From: Polynucleobacter sp. MWH-UH23A
Lineage (GTDB): Bacteria; Pseudomonadota; Gammaproteobacteria; Burkholderiales; Burkholderiaceae
Length of the DNA: 64,000 nt
Assembly: GCF_040409805.1 (NCBI RefSeq)
Contig: NZ_CP099572.1
Location: 620,001-684,000, forward strand
Direction: 5' to 3'
Position 1 is the first letter of the stretch, and every line of letters begins with the position of its first letter. Below, in pieces: positions 23,551-32,760 of this stretch. A program made the translations under genes and the position numbers. The notes beneath the pieces were generated by a model, which had not been told where the DNA came from, did not search any database, and saw only the letters and a list, made by a program, of their open reading frames with translations.

Positions 23551-24129
23551 ATGGAACATAAATTACCGGTCTTACCATACGGGCTTGATGCGTTAGAACC
23601 ATATATCTCCAAGGAGACTATGGAATATCACTATGGCAAGCATCACCAGGCTTATGTCAACAATCTCAATGCCCTAATTGTGGGAACAGGATTTGAAAAT
23701 TTAAGCCTCGAAGAAATTATTAAAAATGCATCTGGCCCCATTTTTAATAATGCCGCTCAAGTTTGGAATCATACGTTTTATTGGATGTGCATGGAGCCCT
23801 CTACCCCGGAAGTTCCCTTTGGAAAGCTAGGCAAAGCAATCAATGCAAAGTGGGGCTCATATGACGCATTTGTTGAAGAATTTTCCAAAATTGCAGTTGG
23901 AACTTTTGGTTCTGGCTGGGCATGGTTGGTTAAGAAAGCTGATGGATCATTAGAGATTGAATCAACCAGTAATGCTGGTACGCCACTTACCTCGGGATCA
24001 AAGCCATTATTGGTCTGCGATGTCTGGGAGCATGCATATTACATCGACTATAGAAATGCGCGACCTCATTATTTGCATAGTTTTTGGCGGTTAGTGAACT
24101 GGGAATTTGTTGAGAAGAATTTTGAATAA
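23551..24129 (+). CDS. sodB: Iron superoxide dismutase
   Basis: 192 residues. Metal ligands H27, the His of WNHTFYW (near 74), and the Asp and His of DVWEHAYY near 157-161. The run [11 protein letters not shown] indicates the iron form. It converts superoxide to oxygen and peroxide in the cytoplasm. AAGGA precedes the ATG. Its place in a low-oxygen operon suggests preparation for re-oxygenation. Confidence 0.95.
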   Translation: MEHKLPVLPYGLDALEPYISKETMEYHYGKHHQAYVNNLNALIVGTGFENLSLEEIIKNASGPIFNNAAQVWNHTFYWMCMEPSTPEVPFGKLGKAINAKWGSYDAFVEEFSKIAVGTFGSGWAWLVKKADGSLEIESTSNAGTPLTSGSKPLLVCDVWEHAYYIDYRNARPHYLHSFWRLVNWEFVEKNFE

Positions 24130-24155
24130 AAAGAATTGATATCGAGGTGCTGCAA

Positions 24156-25493
24156 ATGGTTGATCTAACTGTAATTGATGCATCAGCCAAGATTTTGGAT
24201 GGTAAAGACGGGGATTATGACGCCCTAATGAAGCAAATCGGGGGCTCCAGAATCGTGTTGTTAGGCGAGGCATCGCATGGGACTGCTGAGTTTTATCGCG
24301 AAAGAATTCGAATTACACAAAGATTGATTGTCGAAAAAGGCTTTACAGCTGTTGTTATAGAAGGGGATTGGCCTGACGCATATAGAGTAAATCGATACGT
24401 TCGCAGCCAAAGCAACGATAGTTCTGCAGATGAAGCTTTATCAGGATTTAAGAGATTTCCTACATGGATGTGGCGAAATACTGAAGTTCTGAGATTTGTG
24501 GAGTGGCTACATAGACATAATGACTCAGTAATTTTTGATCGAGATAAAGTTGGCTTTTTCGGAATTGATCTTTATAGCTTATTCACATCCATTGATGAGG
24601 TGCTTAAGTACTTAGATAAAGTTGATCCACCTGCTGCAATCGCTGCTAGAGAGCGGTATGCCTGCTTTGACCACTTTGATAGAAGCAGTGAGCTGTATGG
24701 GTATTCTCAAAGTGTTAAAGGTGCCGCCGCTTCATGCGAGCCTCAAGTGGTGGCTCAATTGGTCGAACTTTATAGAAAAAGTGATCAATATCTTGCTCAT
24801 AAAGGTGCAGAAGAAACAGATGCTCTGTTCTATGCTCAGCAAAATGCAAGGTTGATCAAAAATGCGGAAGAGTATTACCGCAATATGTTTAATCGTAGTG
24901 TTTCATCGTGGAATATGCGTGACCAACATATGGCTGAGATCTTAGTAAATCTAGATAGGCACATCACAGATATACGAAGTGAACCATCCAAAATCATAGT
25001 GTGGGCACATAACTCACATCTTGGCGATGCGCGTGCTACAGAGATGGGTGAGCGCGGTGAATTAAACGTCGGTCAGCTAATGCGCCAGACTTATGGGCGG
25101 GAAGTCTATTCGGTTGGCTTTACAACTTACCATGGAACTGTGACGGCGGCATCAGATTGGGGTGCTCCAGTCCAGAGGAAAAGGGTTCGCCAAGCACTTC
25201 ATGCGAGTTATGAAAATTATTTCCACCAGGTAGGCATCAATACGTTCTATTTGCCTATTAAAAATAACTACCTACTGCATGAAACACTTTCGTATGAGGC
25301 TCACCTAGAAAGGGCTATTGGGGTGATTTACTCTCCAAATACTGAGCGCCATAGTCACTATTTTCATGCAAACCTATCCAAGCAATTTGATTCAATCATT
25401 CACATAGATGAGTCACATGCTTTAAAGCCTCTGGAGTTAACAAGCCACTGGATAAATGGTGAATCTCCAGAAACATATCCAAGGGGTTTATAG
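24156..25493 (+). CDS. Erythromycin-esterase-like hydrolase
   Basis: 445 residues from the ATG at 24156 with GAGGTG upstream; a GTG at 24147 is also in frame. Family motifs: GEASHGTAEFY with the catalytic His, VVIEGDWPDA with the acidic residue, and WAHNSHLGDARA. Members include EreA/EreB macrolide esterases, but many chromosomal ones lie in stress clusters and have no shown antibiotic activity. In this operon a role in stress or metabolite hydrolysis is more likely than resistance. Confidence 0.88.
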   Translation: MVDLTVIDASAKILDGKDGDYDALMKQIGGSRIVLLGEASHGTAEFYRERIRITQRLIVEKGFTAVVIEGDWPDAYRVNRYVRSQSNDSSADEALSGFKRFPTWMWRNTEVLRFVEWLHRHNDSVIFDRDKVGFFGIDLYSLFTSIDEVLKYLDKVDPPAAIAARERYACFDHFDRSSELYGYSQSVKGAAASCEPQVVAQLVELYRKSDQYLAHKGAEETDALFYAQQNARLIKNAEEYYRNMFNRSVSSWNMRDQHMAEILVNLDRHITDIRSEPSKIIVWAHNSHLGDARATEMGERGELNVGQLMRQTYGREVYSVGFTTYHGTVTAASDWGAPVQRKRVRQALHASYENYFHQVGINTFYLPIKNNYLLHETLSYEAHLERAIGVIYSPNTERHSHYFHANLSKQFDSIIHIDESHALKPLELTSHWINGESPETYPRGL

Positions 25494-25514
25494 AACAGAG
25501 CATAAAGAACTGAT

Positions 25515-27059
25515 ATGAGTAATACACACCTAACTCTTCGCTCTGTGGCAATTGATACCTATCGGGAAAACGTCGCTTATTTGCATCGTGATTGCTGTGT
25601 TTATCACGCAGAAGGGTTTCAGGCTCTATCTAAGATTGCTGTAAAGGCTGGTGAAAGTCAAATACTGGCGACCTTAAACGTCGTTGATGATCTTTCAATT
25701 GTTGGAGATACCGAAATTGGATTATCTGAGGATGCATTCAAGCAATTAGGCGTTGAAAGTGGACACGCAGTTTCGGTTTCGCAAGCGGAGCCACCCGCAT
25801 CAATGGGATCTTTATTTCGAAAAATAAATGGCGAACGCCTTGATGCAGGGAGTTTCTTGCAGATAGTTAAGGACATTTCAAGACGGCTGTATTCCAAGAT
25901 TGAGCTTACGGCATTTGTAGTGGCCACCAATCGCGGGGAGATGGATCGTGAGGAGGCTTACTTTTTAACTAAAGCGATGATTGAGTGTGGGCGTCGCCTA
26001 TCTTGGAATCAGCAGATTGTGGTTGATAAGCACTGCATCGGAGGCATTCCCGGCAATCGGACATCTATGTTGGTCATACCCATCTTAGCAGCTCATGGAA
26101 TGCTGTGCCCAAAAACATCATCGCGAGCTATTACTTCGCCGGCTGGTACTGCCGACACCATGGAAGTCTTAGCCAAGGTAGACCTTTCCTATGAAAAAGT
26201 CTTGGAGATTGCTTTAAAAAATCATGCCTGCCTAGTCTGGGGAGGTGCCTCTGATCTATCGCCGGCTGATGATGTATTGATTTCTGTAGAGCGGCCATTG
26301 GCTCTTGATTCTCCTGGTCAAATGGTTGCCTCGATTCTTTCTAAAAAAATCGCAGCAGGTTCAACTTACCTGCTGTTAGATATTCCGCTTGGGCCTACCG
26401 CCAAAGTGAGCTTGATGCAGGAAGCTCAAAACTTAAGGCGTCTATTTGAATATGTCGCTTCTCGGCTGAATCTCTCATTAGACGTGGTTATTACTGATGG
26501 TCGTCAGCCAATTGGTTTTGGTGTAGGCCCAGCTCTAGAGGCAAGAGATGTCATGCGGGTTCTGGAAAACGATCCAAAGGCACCAAATGATTTGCGCCAG
26601 AAAGCCCTGAGGTTGGCCGGTCGACTCTTAGAGCAAGATCCCGATATAAGGGGAGGAGATGGTTTTGCCGTAGCAAGAGATATTTTGGATTCTGGTAGGG
26701 CATTAGCAAAGATGAATGCCATCATTGAGGCACAGGGCTCAAATCATTTTGATTATAAAAATCCTCCTTTAGGAAAGCTGACATTTGAAGTCCTCTCTCC
26801 AGATTCTGGCGTTATTGCCTCGATAGACAACTTGCAAATATCACGTATTGCAAGATTAGCTGGAGCCCCAAAAATACAAGGAGCAGGCGTCGATCTGATT
26901 TACAAATTGGGTGATAAGGTCAATAAGGGGGATGCTTTGTATCGTATTCATTCTGGAATTGAGGCTGATCTTGTATTTGCGAAAGCACTATGTAGTAAAT
27001 CAATTGGTTACAAAATTGGCCTCGCAGAAGAAATTTCTCATGTATTTGTGGAATTCTGA
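25515..27059 (+). CDS. Type-2 thymidine phosphorylase / AMP phosphorylase-like
   Basis: 514 residues, longer than E. coli DeoA (about 440) because of an extra N-terminal domain of about 85 residues, as in archaeal AMP phosphorylase. Phosphate/nucleoside motifs [12 protein letters not shown] (171-182) and [14 protein letters not shown] (202-215). It cleaves a nucleoside or NMP with phosphate to free the base and a ribose phosphate. The substrate cannot be settled: family enzymes use thymidine in some annotations and AMP in archaea. It overlaps the PRPP synthetase start by one base and so is translationally coupled to it. Confidence 0.88.
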   Translation: MSNTHLTLRSVAIDTYRENVAYLHRDCCVYHAEGFQALSKIAVKAGESQILATLNVVDDLSIVGDTEIGLSEDAFKQLGVESGHAVSVSQAEPPASMGSLFRKINGERLDAGSFLQIVKDISRRLYSKIELTAFVVATNRGEMDREEAYFLTKAMIECGRRLSWNQQIVVDKHCIGGIPGNRTSMLVIPILAAHGMLCPKTSSRAITSPAGTADTMEVLAKVDLSYEKVLEIALKNHACLVWGGASDLSPADDVLISVERPLALDSPGQMVASILSKKIAAGSTYLLLDIPLGPTAKVSLMQEAQNLRRLFEYVASRLNLSLDVVITDGRQPIGFGVGPALEARDVMRVLENDPKAPNDLRQKALRLAGRLLEQDPDIRGGDGFAVARDILDSGRALAKMNAIIEAQGSNHFDYKNPPLGKLTFEVLSPDSGVIASIDNLQISRIARLAGAPKIQGAGVDLIYKLGDKVNKGDALYRIHSGIEADLVFAKALCSKSIGYKIGLAEEISHVFVEF

Positions 27060-27949
27060 TGAATAGTGCTGATCTAATTTACTTCCAAAGCCAAACAATG
27101 TCTGCATTATTTTTGGCTAAATTAATGCATCTTGAGTCAGGTCCTATTTTGCGACATGATTTTCTAGATGGTGAGTTTAAATTGCAACTGCCAGAAAACT
27201 TATCAAGTAGTGTTTACATTTACTACACCCTGGATCATCCAAGTGATAAGTTTCTTGAATTATTATTTGCCGCCCGAACTGCTAGGCATATGGGCGTTCA
27301 GAACCTAACCCTAATTGCCCCATATTTGTCTTATATGCGGCAAGATGCTGCATTTCATCCTGGTGAGGTTATTAGTCAGCGAATCATTGGGGACTTATTG
27401 GCATCATTATTTGATGTTGTCATTACTGTAGATCCTCACTTACATCGAATTACAAAATTGGAGGAGGCTATACCAGTAGAGCATGCCCTTGTAGTAAGTG
27501 CTGCACCTCTATTAGGTCAATTCGCAGCACTAAAGAGGGCTAATCCATTATTAATAGGCCCTGACTCTGAGTCTATTCAATGGATAGAGCAGGCGGCTTT
27601 AGCAAATCAACTAGATTATGCGGTAGCCAAAAAGATTCGACACAGCGATGAAAAGGTGGAGATCAAGCTCCCTAAAACTAAAGTGAAAGATCGCCATGTT
27701 GTTTTGCTAGATGATATTGCTAGTAGTGGGCATACCTTAGCGAGTGCTGTCGATCTCATATTGAGAAAAGGGGCTAAAACAGTAGATGTTGCTGTGACTC
27801 ATGCCTTAATCAATGCCGATACCTATGATCTCTTAAAACTCTCTGGCATAGAAAACATCTGGAGTACAGATTCAGTAATTCACTCAACCAATGTAGTGAG
27901 CATCCTGCCTGATATTGCCAGAGCATTAATGAGTCTCAATAAAGATTAG
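27059..27949 (+). CDS. Ribose-phosphate pyrophosphokinase (PRPP synthetase), short form
   Basis: 296 residues, against about 315 for housekeeping PrsA. YMRQD (92-96) corresponds to the ATP loop, DPH (125-127) to the metal site, and LLDDIASSGHT (216-226) to the PRPP-binding loop. It makes PRPP from ribose-5-phosphate and ATP. The core genome should carry its own prs, so this is a second, divergent copy, resembling archaeal class enzymes. It is coupled to the phosphorylase upstream and two phosphoribosyltransferases downstream. Confidence 0.9.
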   Translation: MNSADLIYFQSQTMSALFLAKLMHLESGPILRHDFLDGEFKLQLPENLSSSVYIYYTLDHPSDKFLELLFAARTARHMGVQNLTLIAPYLSYMRQDAAFHPGEVISQRIIGDLLASLFDVVITVDPHLHRITKLEEAIPVEHALVVSAAPLLGQFAALKRANPLLIGPDSESIQWIEQAALANQLDYAVAKKIRHSDEKVEIKLPKTKVKDRHVVLLDDIASSGHTLASAVDLILRKGAKTVDVAVTHALINADTYDLLKLSGIENIWSTDSVIHSTNVVSILPDIARALMSLNKD

Positions 27950-27979
27950 TTCATATGTATTCAATATCAGGAGATGAAC

Positions 27980-28561
27980 ATGAATAGCTTACCAGTTGGA
28001 AATCGCACTTGTTTATACGAAACTCATCAAATGGTTGAGGTCATTGATCGTATGTCATCAAAAGCAGCTGCTCTGGTTCGTAACACTAAAAGATTAGCTG
28101 TTATAGGAGTGCTTCGCCGTGGAGCCCCGTTGGCAGATATGCTTACAGAGCGCCTGATAAATGATTATCAAATGCCAGCGCCCCTCAGATTTGATTTATT
28201 AGTAAAGCGTTATGGAGATGATTTAACGCTCATCCATGCTGAGACGCATTTGCAGTCTAATGAGACTTTGGAATCAACAGACTTAACTGACTGCACATTG
28301 CTCATCGTTGATGATGTTCTTTATACCGGACATTCATTGCTAAGGGTGGTTGATTATTTGATGAAGAAAACCCCCGCAAGAATTCTGATTGCCTGCCTTG
28401 TCGATAGAAAAGTAAATGTATTGCCAATCAAGGCCGAGATTGTAGGTGTTGATATTCAAATTGCGGCTGGTGATGTTGTTGAATGCCATGTGCCGCCGTA
28501 TGAGCCTACATTTGGCATCCAGCTATTACAGCTTAAATCTAAAAATAATGAAAGTTTATGA
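27980..28561 (+). CDS. Phosphoribosyltransferase, PyrR/Hpt-like
   Basis: 193 residues. I chose the ATG at 27980 because AGGAG abuts the alternative ATG at 27974 too closely. The PRPP loop is IVDDVLYTGHSL (near 112-123), and VLRRGAPLAD (near 48-57) resembles the PyrR substrate loop. It uses PRPP and a base, probably uracil or a purine. The base specificity is not visible. Its stop overlaps the next gene's start (ATGA). Confidence 0.85.
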   Translation: MNSLPVGNRTCLYETHQMVEVIDRMSSKAAALVRNTKRLAVIGVLRRGAPLADMLTERLINDYQMPAPLRFDLLVKRYGDDLTLIHAETHLQSNETLESTDLTDCTLLIVDDVLYTGHSLLRVVDYLMKKTPARILIACLVDRKVNVLPIKAEIVGVDIQIAAGDVVECHVPPYEPTFGIQLLQLKSKNNESL

Positions 28562-29196
28562 TGAACTTCAAGAATAGAGTGCAAGCCGCTCATCTGCTTG
28601 CACGAAGCCTATCTCAATACATAGGATTTAATCCACTAGTGCTCGCGATTCCACGTGGAGGCGTACCACTAGGAAGAGTTATTGCTGATATTTTGGGTGG
28701 CGAACTGGATGTTTTGATGGTTCGAAAACTGGGTGCGCCAATGGATTCAGAATTGGCTATTGGCGCTGTTACTGAAGAGGGTGAAGTTTTTGTTTCATCT
28801 TTGGCTGAAAAGGTTGGTGCTACCGATGAATACATAGAGTCCGAAGTTTGTCGGCAGATTTATTTGATGCACCGTCGAAGGGCTTTATATACGCCAGTGA
28901 GAGCTCCAATTAGCCCCCGAGACCGGATTGTTATTGTGGTGGATGATGGACTTGCAACTGGTGCAACAATGGCAGCAGGACTTAGGGAACTCAGAAACCA
29001 GATGCCGCGAAGATTAATTTGCGCTGTTCCAGTAGCAGCTGAAAACTCTATTGAGCTGGTTAGAACTTATTGTGATGAATTTATATGTTTGCTACAAGAA
29101 ATTAGATTTACTGGTGTTGGCGCCTACTACGAGGATTTTTCACAAGTAGAAGATAGTGAGGTGATAGCGCTTTTAGCTGGTGCTCAAGAGATCTAA
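28558..29196 (+). CDS. Putative type I phosphoribosyltransferase
   Basis: 212 residues with a PRPP-binding loop IVVDDGLATGATM (near 125-137) and an early IPRGGVPLG (about 32-40). This subfamily occurs widely in stress islands beside Usp and dienelactone-hydrolase genes; its substrate is unknown. It differs from the upstream PyrR-like copy, so the two are not recent duplicates. ATGA overlap with it. Confidence 0.85.
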   Translation: MMNFKNRVQAAHLLARSLSQYIGFNPLVLAIPRGGVPLGRVIADILGGELDVLMVRKLGAPMDSELAIGAVTEEGEVFVSSLAEKVGATDEYIESEVCRQIYLMHRRRALYTPVRAPISPRDRIVIVVDDGLATGATMAAGLRELRNQMPRRLICAVPVAAENSIELVRTYCDEFICLLQEIRFTGVGAYYEDFSQVEDSEVIALLAGAQEI

Positions 29197-29198
29197 AA

Positions 29199-30053
29199 AT
29201 GCCAGTACTGCGCAAATCAATCAAAAATTTATTATTAACTTGCTTACTAATAATTGGGGGGACGCCGTTTATTGCGATAGCTGATAAGGGGTTGAGTGAC
29301 TCGTCAGCAATAACGCAGCAAGAACTATCAAAAGAATTTTCAGTTTTAGTGACGCCGTATTTGGATACCCCTGAGTCAGTCTCGGCTGAATATGCGGCTC
29401 ATTTAGAGAGGGCGCTCAAAGGCGCCAATATTTGGCTTGAACATCAGCAATTTGTAATTCTAGTTGACCGAAATCCTAATATTCAGGCTGCATTTCTTTA
29501 CCTGGGATCTGAAAAGGAGGGCTGGTCGCTTTTGGGGGTTGCGCCCATTTCCTCTGGCTTGCCAGGCAAATTTGAGCACTTTTTAACGCCTATTGGTGTA
29601 TTTGAGCATTCATTAGATAACCCTGACTTTCGTGCATTAGGTACAAAGAATGAGCTGGGCTTTCGGGGTTATGGTGAAAAGGGGATGCGCGTATATGACT
29701 TTGGTTGGATTGCCGCACAAAGAACCTGGGGTAAAAAAGAGATAGGTGTGTTGAGGTTGCAGATGCATGCAACCGATCCGGAGTTGGCTGAGAATCTACT
29801 TGGAACACCCCGCTCAGAAGGTTGTATTCGTATACCAGCCACATTGAATCAATATATTGATCATTATGGCGTGCTTGATGCTCAATATGATAAGGCAGCA
29901 TCTCAGGGCTCTCGTTTTTGGGTGTTGGCTAAAAATCGCACCGTCACTCCATTTTCAGGAAAGTATTTGGTGGTGATTGATACAAATCAAAATAGCAAGC
30001 CCGAATGGTCTAAACCACTAAAAAAGAAAGCAAATCATCAATTCATCCGCTGA
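29199..30053 (+). CDS. L,D-transpeptidase-type (YkuD) exported protein
   Basis: 284 residues with an N-terminal signal or anchor of about 27. The catalytic domain (about 85-255) has H190, C209 and R211 in RSEGCIR; the usual SHGC is SEGC here, so the first His is Glu. Such enzymes make 3-3 cross-links in peptidoglycan or attach lipoproteins. It is last in the plus-strand operon. A perfect FNR box lies inside its 3' end (29977). Confidence 0.85.
   Translation: MPVLRKSIKNLLLTCLLIIGGTPFIAIADKGLSDSSAITQQELSKEFSVLVTPYLDTPESVSAEYAAHLERALKGANIWLEHQQFVILVDRNPNIQAAFLYLGSEKEGWSLLGVAPISSGLPGKFEHFLTPIGVFEHSLDNPDFRALGTKNELGFRGYGEKGMRVYDFGWIAAQRTWGKKEIGVLRLQMHATDPELAENLLGTPRSEGCIRIPATLNQYIDHYGVLDAQYDKAASQGSRFWVLAKNRTVTPFSGKYLVVIDTNQNSKPEWSKPLKKKANHQFIR
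29977..29990. promoter_or_regulatory. FNR box 5, inside the L,D-transpeptidase gene
   Basis: TTGATACAAATCAA, perfect consensus, 64 bases before the gene's end and 120 bases (about 11 helical turns) before box 6. It may help control the gene at 30201 or be chance. Confidence 0.45.
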
Positions 30054-30096
30054 AATTACATAAATCTTCCAGGGATACAGCAATTTATTCAATATT

Positions 30097-30110
30097 TTGA
30101 TTTGCATCAA
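30097..30110 (+). promoter_or_regulatory. FNR box 6, promoter of the 84-residue protein gene
   Basis: TTGATTTGCATCAA, perfect. TAAGAT at 30132-30137 is centred 31 bases downstream, giving a class II promoter with a start near 30144. Confidence 0.8.
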
Positions 30111-30200
30111 AAATTAAACTCCTCGCCTAAATAAGATGAATAAAGGAGCTTAAAGATTTGAATTTTTCAAATATTGACTGGCTCATTTGCGGAGGAGTAA

Positions 30201-30455
30201 GTGAGTAAAACATCAAGAAAGCATTTGGCAATTGAGGAAATTCCATCAGCTGACCAATTTGTTGATGCAATTCATCATGTGGATGATGATTTTTCTGGCA
30301 GTGATTTGCTTCAATCTACGCCAAAAGGACTTATTTACAGTCTTCTAGAGACATTGGGTTCAATTGCGGGTGACCCAGATCTACCAAGTCATCTTAGATC
30401 GGGATATGAGGGTGCAATAGAACTGGCTCGAGATGTAGAGGCAAGGATTGAGTAG
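30201..30455 (+). CDS. Hypothetical 84-residue protein
   Basis: A GTG start with GGAGGAG just upstream; begins MSKTSRKHLAIEEIPSADQF, is acidic and helical, and has no known domain. It has its own class II FNR promoter, which suggests a specific role at low oxygen. It is followed by a convergent DUF2789 gene after six bases. Confidence 0.65.
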   Translation: MSKTSRKHLAIEEIPSADQFVDAIHHVDDDFSGSDLLQSTPKGLIYSLLETLGSIAGDPDLPSHLRSGYEGAIELARDVEARIE

Positions 30456-30460
30456 ATCGG

Positions 30461-30700
30461 CTAGGGCAATTGTCTAACCAGATTATTTAATAAATCAATA
30501 GGCTCAGCCCAATCTGCATCTTTTAATAATTCATCTCTTAAAAAATCTTTTTGAACAGGACTCCACCATTGTGCATCAGCCAAAAGAATCGATTTATCTA
30601 GCGGAGCATGAGACTTTATGAATAGTTCAATGTCGGAGCATTTATTAGGTAGGCCTAACTGCATGAAAAGATCTTGCAGTGATTCAAATGGTTTATTCAT
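30461..30700 (-). CDS. DUF2789 family protein, second copy
   Basis: 79 residues; same pattern as 21172-21402 (LFMQLGLP, FIKSHAPLD, ILLADAQWW, FLRDE, DADWAEPIDLLNNLVR). GGAGAT precedes the ATG. About half of the residues match the other copy, so the duplication is old. Confidence 0.85.
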   Translation of the reverse strand: MNKPFESLQDLFMQLGLPNKCSDIELFIKSHAPLDKSILLADAQWWSPVQKDFLRDELLKDADWAEPIDLLNNLVRQLP

Positions 30701-30790
30701 GGCATCTCCTTCTCAATGCCTTAGTTATACGCCTTTAAAAAATAATTCACAAGAGCGTGAAGTAGTGCTCATAAATGAAATAAGAAGGTC

Positions 30791-32182
30791 ATGATGGATA
30801 CCAGAATTGAGCATGATTCTATGGGGGATATAGAGGTCTCTAATGAGAACTTATGGGGATCTCAAACCCAGCGCGCCTTAATGCATTTTGATATTTCAAC
30901 TGAAAAGATACCACTAGAATTTCTTTGGGCGTTAGCGCAAGTGAAGCGTGCCTGCATCTTGGCAAATATTAAGCTTGGTTTGTTTTCAATGCGCAAAGGT
31001 GAGCCATTGTTACTCGCCGTTGAAGAGGTACTTATGAAGTTACATTGGGCAGACTTTCCGCTGTCTTTGTGGCAAACAGGGTCGGCCACTCAAACTAATA
31101 TGAATATGAATGAGGTTATAGCCAATCTTGCCTCTAGGTTCATGGGTGGTGAGATGGGCGCGAAACGTCTCATTCATCCAAATGATGATGTAAATGCAGG
31201 CCAATCTTCAAATGATGTCATTCCAACAGCAATACATGTTGCAGGTGTCTGGGCGATTAAAAAGAATCTACTGCCCATATTGGGCGATTTGATTGCAACC
31301 TTTTCAAGAAAGGCAAAGGATTTTTCTGAAATTACGAAAGTTGGTAGAACGCATCTTCAAGATGCGGTGCCATTGACATTGGGGCAGGAATTCTCTGGTT
31401 ACGTTACCCAGTTAGAGATGGCTCGCTGGGCCATTCAGCTTGAGCTACAAGGACTATCTGAACTAGCAATAGGTGGCACTGCAGTAGGCACTGGAATTAA
31501 TTCATCGCAGCAATTTGCCAAATTAGTAGTAGAGAATTTGACTCTAGGAACAGAGATTTCATTTACTGAAGCAACAAATAAGTTTGCTGCATTAGCAGGT
31601 AGCGATTCGGTCGTGCTGATGCATGGTGCCCTTAAAGCTCTTGCAACGGCATTAATGAAGATATCTACGGACATCAGGTGGATGGCTTCGGGTCCTAGGG
31701 CGGGATTGGGAGAAATTAGGATTCCAGAAAATGAACCTGGTAGCTCAATCATGCCTGGAAAAGTAAACCCAACTCAGTGCGAGATGTTAGCCATGGTTTG
31801 CTATCAAGTCATGGGAAATGATGTGACCATTGCTATGGGTGCCGCATCCGGAAATTTTGAGCTTAATGCATTTAGGCCACTCATACTACATAACTTTTTA
31901 CAAAGCATTCGAATTCTTTCTGACGGCATGAATTCATTTAATCAATACTGCGCCAAAGGGGTAGAGCCAAATCTTGAGCGTATCAACGATTTAATGAATT
32001 CCTCGTTGATGCTGGCTACAGCATTGTCTCCCCATATAGGCTATGACAAAGCGTCAACTATTGCTAAAACCGCTCATGAGAAAGGAGTCGGCTTAAGAGA
32101 TGCTGCGATTGCAAGTGGACTTGTATCAGAGTCGAATTTCGATAGATGGGTTGTACCCGAAAAGTTAACCAAAAGTAATTAG
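30791..32182 (+). CDS. fumC: Class II fumarate hydratase
   Basis: 463 residues. The signature GSSIMPGKVNP with the catalytic Ser lies near 317-327. TGSATQTNMNMNEVIANLA and HPNDDVNAGQSSND fit fumarase better than aspartase. It interconverts fumarate and malate. FumC is oxygen-stable and lacks the Fe-S cluster, useful during oxidative stress. Two adjacent ATGs (30791, 30794) are possible starts. Not in an evident operon with the gene before it. Confidence 0.9.
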   Translation: MMDTRIEHDSMGDIEVSNENLWGSQTQRALMHFDISTEKIPLEFLWALAQVKRACILANIKLGLFSMRKGEPLLLAVEEVLMKLHWADFPLSLWQTGSATQTNMNMNEVIANLASRFMGGEMGAKRLIHPNDDVNAGQSSNDVIPTAIHVAGVWAIKKNLLPILGDLIATFSRKAKDFSEITKVGRTHLQDAVPLTLGQEFSGYVTQLEMARWAIQLELQGLSELAIGGTAVGTGINSSQQFAKLVVENLTLGTEISFTEATNKFAALAGSDSVVLMHGALKALATALMKISTDIRWMASGPRAGLGEIRIPENEPGSSIMPGKVNPTQCEMLAMVCYQVMGNDVTIAMGAASGNFELNAFRPLILHNFLQSIRILSDGMNSFNQYCAKGVEPNLERINDLMNSSLMLATALSPHIGYDKASTIAKTAHEKGVGLRDAAIASGLVSESNFDRWVVPEKLTKSN

Positions 32183-32263
32183 AGGTGAGTGAGGTAATAG
32201 TTATCTTTTCAAGGACATGTTGAAAGGTAAGTATTTTTATTGATGTGATTTAAGGAGATAAGC

Positions 32264-32749
32264 ATGGATAACATGAACAATCAAATTGCAGTGGATTCAT
32301 TAAATAGAATCATGGAGCTAGAGCTAGCTGGGGTGGTTAAATATACTCACTACTCTTTAATGGTCTACGGGTACAACCGAATTCCAATTGTGGAATGGCT
32401 CAAGGGTAACGCAACTGAGAGTCTAGATCATGCCCATAGAGCGGGGGAGCTTGTAACTTTATTGGGCGGTCACCCATCATTAAAAATTGGCCCCTTGCTA
32501 GAGACAGAAAAGCATGACATTGGCGATATTTTGCGTGAGAGTTTGGAGCATGAAACGATTGCTCTGGCTGCCTACTATGACTTATTAAAAATTGCCACAC
32601 GCACGCATCCAGAAACTAGTGGAGTGCAATCAGTATTGCTCGATGAGTATGCAAGAGAGCTAATTGTCCAGGAGGAAATGCATCTAGATGAAGTCAATAA
32701 GATGCTTAGAAAGCCAGGAGAAATTAATTCCTTTTGCCATAAAACTTAA
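32264..32749 (+). CDS. Ferritin-like diiron protein (bacterioferritin/Dps-type)
   Basis: 161 residues, a four-helix bundle with two Glu-x-x-His pairs: ESLDHAH (E51, H54) and EEMHLDE near the C-terminus, plus Glu in ELELAGVVKYTHY and in LEHETIAL. It has no clear haem Met. It probably stores or oxidises iron. AAGGAGAT precedes the ATG. A degenerate FNR-like TTGATGTGATTTAA lies at 32238-32251. Confidence 0.82.
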   Translation: MDNMNNQIAVDSLNRIMELELAGVVKYTHYSLMVYGYNRIPIVEWLKGNATESLDHAHRAGELVTLLGGHPSLKIGPLLETEKHDIGDILRESLEHETIALAAYYDLLKIATRTHPETSGVQSVLLDEYARELIVQEEMHLDEVNKMLRKPGEINSFCHKT

Positions 32750-32760
32750 GGAGGGGTGAA

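Noticed and set aside
24156..25493. Erythromycin-esterase gene as an antibiotic-resistance determinant
   Set aside because: Family membership alone does not show macrolide hydrolysis, and the operon is a stress set with no resistance genes or mobile cassette.
32238..32251. TTGATGTGATTTAA as an FNR box for the ferritin-like gene
   Set aside because: Only the first half-site matches, and it lies too near the Shine-Dalgarno for activation.
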